NCBI RefSeq assembly: GCF_018132105.1
Contig: NZ_JWHL01000008.1
Coordinates: 20,063-84,062 of the forward strand
Direction: 5' to 3'
Length of the DNA: 64,000 nt
Origin: Methanocalculus chunghsingensis
GTDB lineage: Archaea > Halobacteriota > Methanomicrobia > Methanomicrobiales > Methanocorpusculaceae
Made by a program: the position numbers and the translations under genes. The notes under the pieces were generated by a model. The model was not told the DNA's origin. It saw only the letters and a list, made by a program, of their open reading frames with translations, and did no database searches. This document shows, one piece after another, positions 18,233 through 25,598 of this stretch; within the stretch, counting starts at the first letter, position 1, and the number at the start of each line of letters is the position of its first letter.

Positions 18233-18418
18233 CTACTCCCCTTCTGGTTCGGGTGGAAGAAGGTTTGGAATCCCCTCATGGATCGGATAGTCGACAGAAC
18301 ATGCCGGACACCGGAGGCTTCCTTCCATAATCTCCTCCCCGTCCTCTTCAGTAACAGAGAGCTCAATCTCACCCTTACAGACCGGACAACAGAGGATATC
18401 CATCAACCAACGCTTCAT
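18233..18418 (-). CDS. Trm112-like zinc-ribbon protein
   Basis: A 61-residue protein with paired CPVC and CPAC motifs (DILCCPVCKGEIEL and LRCPACSVDYPI) and the ending GIPNLLPPE. This is the Trm112 family, small zinc proteins that in archaea and eukaryotes stabilise and activate several RNA and protein methyltransferases. It overlaps the end of purA by four bases. A class I methyltransferase is encoded at 37422-38162, but no direct link can be claimed. Confidence 0.85.
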   Translation of the reverse strand: MKRWLMDILCCPVCKGEIELSVTEEDGEEIMEGSLRCPACSVDYPIHEGIPNLLPPEPEGE

Positions 18419-19425
18419 TTCTTCTTCCTCAGATCAATGATTTGTGAGAGTTCTGGTCCGGTCGAGATGATTGTGACGGGACGTCCCACATCCACCTCTA
18501 CCTGATGGATGAAATCTTTTGCGGTCTGGCTGAGCTGATCATACTCAGTTGCTCCATAACAATCGGGATCAACACGGTCGATGCCGGTGATGGCAACCTG
18601 GGTGCAGCCGTTGATCATCGCCGAATACCGTGCCATGTCACCGTCCCAGTTTCCGATCCTCCGTTCGCGGTGAGTGACGGTCCCAAACTCCTGAATACCC
18701 ATGGAATGGGATGCCTCAAGACTCATCTCTGTTGAGAAGGGACCCTCACCGACCCGTGTCGGGAATGCCTTGAAGACGACGATGACATCATCAACCCGTG
18801 TCGGACCGACACCCGTGTCAGCTGCAATCTGGGATGCCGAGGTATCCTTGCTCGTCACATAGGGGTACGTCCCATAATAAAGCGAGATTCCAAAACCCTG
18901 GGTTCCTTCGATGAGAACGGTCTCGCCATTATCAATCGCCTGATTTACCAGTTCTGCAACATCAGCGATATACGGAGCAAGTTCGGGGATATCCTTTGCC
19001 TGTTTTGAGAGGCGGAGTACCCGGTCCGAGTTTGCAGGACCGCATCCGGATCCGGTGCTTCCGATCTTCTTTGCCAGATGCTCACTCGATTTGTCACGGG
19101 CAATATGCTCCTCATCGATGATGCCGCATCTCCCATCAACAAAGACGCGCCCGGAGACACCGACTTCATCTATCTCCTTCTGAAGGACTCTGGGGTCAAC
19201 GAGGACACCAGGACCGATACAGAGTTTTGCATCAGGATAGACGAAACCGGACGGAATCATCCGGACACCATATTCCTTCTCCCCTACTTTAACTGTATGG
19301 CCGGCGTTTGGACCAACACCGCCACGAGAAATAACTGTTGGATGGTCCTGATGAGCGATATGGGCAACGATCTTGCCTTTACCCTCATCACCAAAGAAAC
19401 CACCTACGATGATCGTACAGGACAT
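18415..19425 (-). CDS. purA: Adenylosuccinate synthetase PurA
   Basis: A 336-residue enzyme of the short archaeal type that makes adenylosuccinate from IMP, aspartate and GTP, the first committed step to AMP. Key motifs are the nucleotide loop GGFFGDEGKGKIVAH at the N terminus, GGVGPNAGHTV, GTQGFGISLYYGTYPYVTSKD and the central VDDVIVVFKAFPTRVGEGP. The gene begins a minus-strand series purA, trm112-like, membrane protein, cbiB, with overlaps throughout. It is divergent from the signal peptidase gene across about 120 bases. Confidence 0.97.
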   Translation of the reverse strand: MSCTIIVGGFFGDEGKGKIVAHIAHQDHPTVISRGGVGPNAGHTVKVGEKEYGVRMIPSGFVYPDAKLCIGPGVLVDPRVLQKEIDEVGVSGRVFVDGRCGIIDEEHIARDKSSEHLAKKIGSTGSGCGPANSDRVLRLSKQAKDIPELAPYIADVAELVNQAIDNGETVLIEGTQGFGISLYYGTYPYVTSKDTSASQIAADTGVGPTRVDDVIVVFKAFPTRVGEGPFSTEMSLEASHSMGIQEFGTVTHRERRIGNWDGDMARYSAMINGCTQVAITGIDRVDPDCYGATEYDQLSQTAKDFIHQVEVDVGRPVTIISTGPELSQIIDLRKKK

Positions 19426-19547
19426 AATCGTATCATTAGATTTCTGTTTGGGTAGGTGATAAAGTAGCCCCCCGTCACCATACAGACAAGCCCCATCAGA
19501 TCATAAGAGGAAACCATCAAGAGTGAGCCTGTACATATAATTTGACA

Positions 19548-20219
19548 ATGACGAGATCGACGAAGAAGGATCCGAGAGATGAAACTGACACATCCCTGAT
19601 AGAGAGATTCAGGAGCAGTGACCATCCGGCTGTATCGCTTGGCCGTGATCTCGTCTGGGTTGCCCTTGTCGTGGGGGGAATCGCCCTTCTCCTCTTCCTC
19701 GTCTTTGGAACATGGCCTGCCGTTGTAACGATCGAGTCAGGGAGCATGCTCCCGGAGATGCAGATAGGGGATCTCGTCTTCGTTGCCGCGCCGGATCGCT
19801 TCGGATCCCTTGTGACGGCGGAAGAGGGTGCAGGAATCGGGCATACCTCGTTTGGACATCCGGGAGATGTCATCATATTCCGGCCAAACGGCAATGAGCA
19901 GGTCCACCCGATCATCCATCGTGCAATCATATGGATCGATAGCGATACCGCAGCATCTGAACTTGGCCTCGAGAATACTGATGGAGGTATCATTACAAAA
20001 GGTGATAACAACCCGGTCATCGACCAGGTGACGATTCACCCGGGCCTTGGGAGGATCGAGCCGGTCAGGGATGAATGGATCATCGGAAAGGCGGTCTTTC
20101 GGATCCCTCTCATCGGGTACCTTCCACTCAACATCTGGAAATTTGCAGCCGTCGTCGTCGCCATTATTATCATCCAGGAACTGATCGCATCAAGGAGACG
20201 AAGGAGTGAGGAGAGATAA
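19548..20219 (+). CDS. Signal peptidase I, archaeal/ER type
   Basis: A 223-residue membrane serine protease with one N-terminal transmembrane segment (about 37-56) and a second at the C terminus. The nucleophile motif ESGSMLPEM and a later PIIHRAI show Ser-His chemistry as in ER Sec11-type enzymes, in place of the Ser-Lys dyad of bacteria; GDNNPVIDQ is the conserved C-terminal box. Residues around 85-103 form an insert. It would process the signal peptides of the surface proteins in this window. A TTG two codons upstream (19542) is an alternative start. Confidence 0.92.
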   Translation: MTRSTKKDPRDETDTSLIERFRSSDHPAVSLGRDLVWVALVVGGIALLLFLVFGTWPAVVTIESGSMLPEMQIGDLVFVAAPDRFGSLVTAEEGAGIGHTSFGHPGDVIIFRPNGNEQVHPIIHRAIIWIDSDTAASELGLENTDGGIITKGDNNPVIDQVTIHPGLGRIEPVRDEWIIGKAVFRIPLIGYLPLNIWKFAAVVVAIIIIQELIASRRRRSEER

Positions 20220-20222
20220 ACG

Positions 20223-21308
20223 ATGATACAGACAAAGCAAATACTCGACGACTGCCTGGGGGGCCACCGGCTTACCCCTGAAGAGGGCCTCCATCTGCTC
20301 AACGTCAAAGGACGGGAGATATTTGATGTCTCTGCAGCTGCAGATGAGCTTCGCCTGAGAAAGATCGGGGATCGGGTCACCTATGTCAGAAACCAGAATA
20401 TCCATATAACGAATATCTGTAAAAATCTCTGCGGATTCTGCGCCTTCGGGAAGAGAAAAGGGGACCCCGATGCCTTCTTCGATGATCCCGCAAGGATCCG
20501 GCAGAAGGTTCAGCTCGCCCTTACCCGGGAGATCACCGAGATCTGCCTCCTCTCGGGCGTTCACCCCGATTATACCATCGACAGCTATGAAGATATCATC
20601 CGGACCGTCCATGAGACCGCTCCCGGCATCGATATCCATACCGCAAGCCCCGATGAGGTTCATTACATCGCACGAAAGAGCGGGGTTTCAACAGGTGAAG
20701 TGCTTGAGCGGCTGAGGGATGCAGGGCTTGGAACCCTCCAGGGAACCGCTGCTGAGATCCTCGTCGATAGTGTCCGGAAGGTGATCTGCCCGGCGAAGGT
20801 GGATACAGCCACTTGGATTCGGATCATCAAAGAGGCGCATGACATGGGGATCATGAGCACATCAACGATCATGTATGGATCCGCAGAGAACCCACGGGAT
20901 CGGATCACCCACCTTGATATTCTGCGAACCATCCAGGACGAGACCGGAGGGTTCACCGAACTTGTCCCCCTCTCCTATCTCCACCAGAACACGGCACTCT
21001 ATGAGAAGGGGCTTGCTCCGGCAGGAGCAACCGGCCGGGAAGACCTCCTGATGATCGCCGTATCCCGCCTCTTCCTGGATAACTTCGATCATATTCAGGT
21101 TCCATGGGGGAAGTTTGGGATCAAGCTCACCCAGATCGCACTCCTTGCCGGGGGGGATGACCTTGGAGGAACGATGTTCTCCGATGATGTCTCCGTTGAG
21201 GCAGGCGGGAGCGAGGCAGGATACCTTGATCCAAAGGTGATGAGCCGGATCTCAGAAGATATCGGCCGAAAGCTTGTCCAGAGGACGACAAAGTACAAAC
21301 TACTCTGA
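20223..21308 (+). CDS. cofH: FO synthase subunit CofH (radical SAM)
   Basis: A 361-residue radical SAM enzyme. The iron-sulfur motif is C-x3-C-x2-C in ICKNLCGFCAFG, preceded by NQNIHITN. LGTLQGTAAEILVD and TSTIMYGSAENPRDR are characteristic of CofH and menaquinone relatives and separate it from CofG. CofH joins tyrosine to 5-amino-6-ribitylaminouracil; CofG then completes the deazaflavin FO, the precursor of coenzyme F420 of methanogenesis. CofG is not in this window. The gene lies three bases after the signal peptidase stop and is probably co-transcribed with it. Confidence 0.94.
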   Translation: MIQTKQILDDCLGGHRLTPEEGLHLLNVKGREIFDVSAAADELRLRKIGDRVTYVRNQNIHITNICKNLCGFCAFGKRKGDPDAFFDDPARIRQKVQLALTREITEICLLSGVHPDYTIDSYEDIIRTVHETAPGIDIHTASPDEVHYIARKSGVSTGEVLERLRDAGLGTLQGTAAEILVDSVRKVICPAKVDTATWIRIIKEAHDMGIMSTSTIMYGSAENPRDRITHLDILRTIQDETGGFTELVPLSYLHQNTALYEKGLAPAGATGREDLLMIAVSRLFLDNFDHIQVPWGKFGIKLTQIALLAGGDDLGGTMFSDDVSVEAGGSEAGYLDPKVMSRISEDIGRKLVQRTTKYKLL

Positions 21309-21345
21309 GAAGAATCCCTTATCCTTTTTCCCCCTTTTCGCCTCT
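21309..21345 (+). terminator. T/C-rich stretch after cofH
   Basis: The plus strand after the cofH stop carries CCTTTTTCCCCCTTTTCG, with T runs of the kind that end archaeal transcripts, followed by the short CCTCTTCAGAGG hairpin. Confidence 0.4.
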
Positions 21346-21401
21346 TCAGAGGAGCGACGAAATGAATCTTTTCTGCACACTCGAGAATAAAAAAAAGGAA
21401 G

Positions 21402-21418
21402 AGAGAGAGAGAGAGAGG
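21402..21418 (+). repeat. GA dinucleotide run
   Basis: About eight consecutive GA units lie just upstream of the candidate structured RNA. Simple sequence; no function is proposed. Confidence 0.7.
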
Positions 21419-21468
21419 TGATTGATACATGCCCGCACGGCACAGGAAATATTGACTGGTGGGAAGGT

Positions 21469-21619
21469 GGCGTGCCCCCGGTCTGATCGAAAGTGGTGAC
21501 CCGAAGTGATCAGAGAACAATTGTGTGTGATCGCTTGAGAGGTGTGTAGCCGGGTCTATGGGTGAATTGTGTGCCTTGAATTCATGTGGGTGATCAAGAC
21601 CGGGGGCAGGACGCACGCC
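21469..21619 (+). ncRNA. Candidate structured RNA, multibranch fold, about 150 nt
   Basis: The gap between cofH and the sensor kinase has nested complementary blocks: GGCGT 21469-21473 with ACGCC 21615-21619; GCCCCCGGTCT 21474-21484 with AGACCGGGGGC 21597-21607; GATC 21485-21488 with GATC 21592-21595; inside these GACCCG 21498-21503 with CGGGTC 21551-21556, continued by AAGTGATC 21504-21511 with GATCGCTT 21529-21536; and TGAATT 21563-21568 with AATTCA 21579-21584. One pair (T507-G533) is a G-U wobble only in a plus-strand RNA. The family is not recognised. It could be an independent RNA or a leader element of the downstream gene. Confidence 0.5.
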
Positions 21620-21640
21620 TTCATCTGCTGGATGGGCGAT

Positions 21641-21663
21641 ATCCGAATCGGACCGATCCGGAT
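21641..21663. repeat. Near-perfect 23-bp palindrome upstream of the sensor kinase
   Basis: ATCCG-A-ATCGG-A-CCGAT-C-CGGAT has one mismatched pair around a single central base. It lies between the structured RNA and a TATA-like AATATAAAG at about 21691-21699. It could be a regulator site or the terminator hairpin of the RNA. Confidence 0.45.
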
Positions 21664-21786
21664 TGTCCATTACGATCATCGATATTTGAGAATATAAAGA
21701 TTTCTCTCAATGCCATGCATTGATGCTCATTGTGACGCCGTGCAATGTCGAAATGGTTTTATCGAAATCCAACGATATCCTGAGTA

Positions 21787-23946
21787 ATGCCATCGTACCC
21801 TGCTGAGGTCACCCGTATCACCGAACTGCTGAGAGGTAATCCGCGCGGGATGTCTGTCGGTGAGATCGCTGATGCCATCTCGATTAACCGAAACACCGCG
21901 GCCCGGTACCTGGATATGCTCCTCATCGGGGGGCAGGTGGAGATGCGGACATTCGGCAAGGCAAAGGTCTTCTTCCTCTCCCAGAGGGTACCGATTGGAG
22001 CGATGCTCAACATAGCCTCGGATCTCGTCATGGTCCTCGATCAGCATGCCTCCCTCATCCTGGCAAATGATCAGATCCTCGCATTCTGCGGTGCAATACG
22101 CGAGGAGGTCATCGGAAAGAGCCTTGATGAGACACCGCTCATCATCTTCTCCCATCCGGCACTGAAGAACTATATCAGAGAGAGTAACGGGAGATCCGGA
22201 TCAGATGAGGTGATCCGCCTGATGAAAGGAGGAAATGAACACCTCTTCCGGCAGAAGGTCTTTCCAACCGTCTTTGATGACGGCACACCCGGCATCACCG
22301 TCATCCTTGAGGATATCACCGAACAGAAGAAGGCAGAGGAGGCGCTCCGGCAGAGCGAAGAGCTCTTCCGGACACTTGTATCTGATATCAGCGATGTGAT
22401 CTGGTCAACGGATGAGACCGGTACCATCACCTATATCAGCCCGCGATCAGAGGCGGTCTGCGGGATTGTTCCTGAAGAGATGAACGGGAGGAAGTTCACC
22501 GACTTTATGGATCCCCTCGAGGCACGGGAGTTTCGAAGAAGGCTCCAACCATCCATCAGTGCCGGACAGCCCTGGCCGCTGATCGAATGCAGCTTCCGAC
22601 GGCCGGACGGGGCCGCGATCATCATTGAACTCTCAGGAGCACCGATCACCTTATCAGATGCAGAGGGCAACCCCGTCTTCCTCGGATACAGGGGTGCCTT
22701 CAGAAACGTCACTGAAAGAAACCGGGCCCTCAAGCATGTGAAACAATGGAAGACCTTTCTCAACTCCATTGTAGAGAACATCCCCGATATCGTCACCGTC
22801 GAGGAGCTGGAGAATCACACCCTCGTCTTCTTCAACCGTGCAGCTGAGGAGTTCATCGGAGTCCCGAGGGAGTTTCTCACCGGGCAGAAGGCTGAGAAGA
22901 TCTTCCCGGATCTCCTCGCCGGATCATGGCAGGAGACGACGGCGACCGTCATGGCATCAGGAGAGACCCTTGAACTGGTCGTGGAGATCAGAGACGACGG
23001 AAATGGATCCAGAACCCTCAGTACAAAGAAGATTCCGATCTTCTCTTCATGCGGAGATATGCGCTACATTCTCAGCATCAGCAGGGATATCACCGAAGAG
23101 CGGCAGGAAGCCGAACGTATTCTTATTGAGCGGGACCTTGCCCTCCGCTTTGAGGGGGCGGCCTCATTCAGGGAGGCGGCCGTACCCTGTCTTGATGCGT
23201 TTCTCGCAGTCTCCGGCATGAAGGCTGGAAGAGTCTTCCGGCGCAACGGAAGCGATGAGATACGATCACTTGGATGTGCCGGGGAGGATCTCCTCCCGGA
23301 GACCCTCCCCCCAGATGCAGATGAGTATCTTTATGGAGAAATCCGGCATCTTGAGAGGCCATCCCCGGAGATCTTTGGATCCGGCATAGAATCGCTTCTG
23401 ATCATTCCTATCGTGCGCGAGGAGGCGATCTCCCTCTCCGTTATTCTTGGATCAGATCATGAGAGGGTGATGCGACCGGAAATCAATTCCAGGATACTCT
23501 CCCTTCAGGCACTGACAAAGACCGGGTTTTCACGCCTCATTGCAGAAGAAAGGCTGAAAGAAGAACGCGATTGTGCTAACAGTTATCTCCAGCTGGCCGG
23601 TGTCCTGATCGCCGTCATCAGCCGGGACGGAACCGTACGGATGATCAACAAAAAGGGATCGGCAATCCTTGGGTACACAGAAGATGAACTCATCGGTGCC
23701 GACTGGTTTGAAACCGTCGTCCCTGAGAATATCCGGGATCAGCTGCGGGAGAGGTTCAACCACCTCGTCGAATCCGGCGTTGAGCCGCGATCACGTGAGA
23801 GGAACCCCATCATCGATCGAAAAGGGGAGATTCGCGAGATCTGGTGGCATAATACAGTTATCAGGGATGAATCCGGGACCATTACCGCTGTCGTATCGGC
23901 AGGGGAAGAAGAACGTTCAGAACCTTTTTCTTTGAACAGAGGCTAA
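21787..23946 (+). CDS. Multi-PAS sensor histidine kinase, N-terminal part (frame broken at about 23.9 kb)
   Basis: A 719-residue frame. Residues 1-75 are a winged helix-turn-helix (ITELLRGNPRGMSVGEIADAI) unusual at the head of a kinase, followed by PAS domains at about 78-180, 195-315, 320-435 and 600-705 with PAC ends such as VILEDITEQKKAEEALRQSE, and a GAF-like region at about 450-580. The frame ends abruptly after AVVSAGEEERSEPFSLNRG where a PAC motif should run into the next domain. The kinase core is in another frame from 23871 on. The two parts together form a normal archaeal PAS-PAS-PAS-GAF-PAS-PAS-GAF-HATPase sensor. Confidence 0.85.
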   Translation: MPSYPAEVTRITELLRGNPRGMSVGEIADAISINRNTAARYLDMLLIGGQVEMRTFGKAKVFFLSQRVPIGAMLNIASDLVMVLDQHASLILANDQILAFCGAIREEVIGKSLDETPLIIFSHPALKNYIRESNGRSGSDEVIRLMKGGNEHLFRQKVFPTVFDDGTPGITVILEDITEQKKAEEALRQSEELFRTLVSDISDVIWSTDETGTITYISPRSEAVCGIVPEEMNGRKFTDFMDPLEAREFRRRLQPSISAGQPWPLIECSFRRPDGAAIIIELSGAPITLSDAEGNPVFLGYRGAFRNVTERNRALKHVKQWKTFLNSIVENIPDIVTVEELENHTLVFFNRAAEEFIGVPREFLTGQKAEKIFPDLLAGSWQETTATVMASGETLELVVEIRDDGNGSRTLSTKKIPIFSSCGDMRYILSISRDITEERQEAERILIERDLALRFEGAASFREAAVPCLDAFLAVSGMKAGRVFRRNGSDEIRSLGCAGEDLLPETLPPDADEYLYGEIRHLERPSPEIFGSGIESLLIIPIVREEAISLSVILGSDHERVMRPEINSRILSLQALTKTGFSRLIAEERLKEERDCANSYLQLAGVLIAVISRDGTVRMINKKGSAILGYTEDELIGADWFETVVPENIRDQLRERFNHLVESGVEPRSRERNPIIDRKGEIREIWWHNTVIRDESGTITAVVSAGEEERSEPFSLNRG

Positions 23947-24230
23947 AAGAGATCATCAGCGAAACCTTCCCTGGAAACGAACAATATTATCATGCGGCCA
24001 GTAACGATCCCGGCAAGCCCGGAGAGGCGCCGATAGATGCGGCAGCACTTTATCGTGAGATCTTTCTATCAGCACCGGAGATCATCCTTCTCCTTGATCG
24101 GGATCGGATCGCCGAAGCCAACACTGCTGCTGGCGAGTTCTTCGGGGTACCACCTGACCAGCTCATAGGAAGAACACCTGCCGAACTCTCCCCGGAATAT
24201 CAGCCTGACGGGATAAGAGCTGAAGACAAG

Positions 24231-25598
24231 ATGCATCATCTTCTTGGAGAGGCCGGGAAGGGGCCGATAAAAGCCTTCTGGGTTCATCGTGCTGCAGGCG
24301 GAATCGAGCGGGAGACGAGTGTCACCCTCACGCCAATCCGGGTTGGTAAGAGGAGCCGGATCGTTGCCACCGTCAGGGATGTGACCCCGCTCCTTGATGC
24401 CGGGCGGAGGATTGAATCCCAGAACCGCCTCCTGACGATGACAAACACCGTTATCACTGCAATCCACCGTGAAGAGAAGCTCGAGGATGCCCTGACGATC
24501 ATTGCTGATGAGCTCAATAGCATATTCGGGCTCTCGATCATTTCGATATATCTCACAGACCATGATGCGGGTGAAGCAGCTCTCATGGTCATACGTGCTC
24601 CGCAAGACTGCCTTGATGAACTTTCGGAATATGAACGGTTACCTCTCGATAAAGAGCCATATGCTGCCGTCTACCAGAGAGGAGAGGCGATCTTCTGTGA
24701 TATTCTGAATCTCAAATGCCCCGAGGTCACCGGATTTGCAGAGTATGCCACGAGAATCGCACCCACCAGAGCAATCATCATCCCCCTCATAGCAGACGGG
24801 ACGATCCATGGATCGATCAACATCTACAAAATTGGAGAGGAGATCGTTGATCCGGATGAACAGTCTCATCTTATCGGTATCGGAAGGGAGATAGGAGGCG
24901 CTATCCAGGCGCAAAGAATCAAGGAGGAGGTGAGGGATGCTCATGATATGGCTAACCTCTTCCTTGACATCCTCATCCATGATGTCAATAACGCCCATAT
25001 GGCAATCGAGGCGGGACTCGACCTTATGATGGATGCCGAGGGCGAGGAGAGGTGCCAGCATGCAGGGATCATCCGATCAGCACTGAAGTCAGCCGCAGAG
25101 ATCCATCAGAATGTTATGATGATCCGGCGGATCAGGGAGAGAGGCGGCGAGAGCTTCAGGCCGGTCGCCCTTGATCCAATCATCAAAGGAGCTGTACCAC
25201 CGCGTACTAACTTCAGGTTGACGGAGTCCGGCGTATCCGTCATTGCAGATGACCTCATCTCAGGGATATTTACGAACCTCTTCTCAAATGCGAAGAAGCA
25301 CGGAGGACCAGATGTCATGATCGAGGTTACCACTGAGATGAGAGGTGACAGGGTCATCATCACCGTGGCAGACGATGGTCCGGGCATCCCGGATCAGGAT
25401 AAGAGGCGCCTCTTTGAGCGGTACACCAGACTATCCACTGTATCGCGTGGACTTGGAATAGGGCTCTTCCTCTGCAGGACCCTTGCATCCCGGTATGGGG
25501 GAGGTATCCGGGTAGATAACAGGATTCCAGGGCATCCGGAGAAGGGATCGGCATTTATCCTCACCCTGAGGTCCTCAGAGATGCGTGATCAGTTATGA
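24231..25598 (+). CDS. Sensor histidine kinase, C-terminal part (PAS-GAF-HATPase), same gene as preceding frame
   Basis: The first ATG of this frame is 24231, but it falls inside a PAS domain whose first half (SAPEIILLLDRDRIAEANTA) is encoded upstream in the same frame, which is open from 23871 and has no credible start. From 24231 the 455 residues contain the PAS end, a GAF domain (about 70-225), the phosphoacceptor-like helix DILIHDVNNAHMAIEAG near residue 245, and the ATPase domain with NLFSNAKKHGG, DDGPGIPDQDK and GLGIGLFLCR. All ATP-binding boxes are intact. The C-terminal half is therefore either part of one frameshifted gene or wrongly separated by a sequence error. Confidence 0.8.
   Translation: MHHLLGEAGKGPIKAFWVHRAAGGIERETSVTLTPIRVGKRSRIVATVRDVTPLLDAGRRIESQNRLLTMTNTVITAIHREEKLEDALTIIADELNSIFGLSIISIYLTDHDAGEAALMVIRAPQDCLDELSEYERLPLDKEPYAAVYQRGEAIFCDILNLKCPEVTGFAEYATRIAPTRAIIIPLIADGTIHGSINIYKIGEEIVDPDEQSHLIGIGREIGGAIQAQRIKEEVRDAHDMANLFLDILIHDVNNAHMAIEAGLDLMMDAEGEERCQHAGIIRSALKSAAEIHQNVMMIRRIRERGGESFRPVALDPIIKGAVPPRTNFRLTESGVSVIADDLISGIFTNLFSNAKKHGGPDVMIEVTTEMRGDRVIITVADDGPGIPDQDKRRLFERYTRLSTVSRGLGIGLFLCRTLASRYGGGIRVDNRIPGHPEKGSAFILTLRSSEMRDQL

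Noticed and set aside
21095..21679. Minus-strand open frame of 194 codons over the end of cofH and the gap
   Set aside because: Most of it is antisense to cofH, its composition is unlike neighbouring proteins, and it crosses the strongly paired RNA candidate.
23920..23935. Programmed -1 frameshift in the kinase gene
   Set aside because: The T-run does not form a standard X-XXY-YYZ heptamer in the correct phase and no downstream stimulatory structure was evident; error or mutation is simpler.
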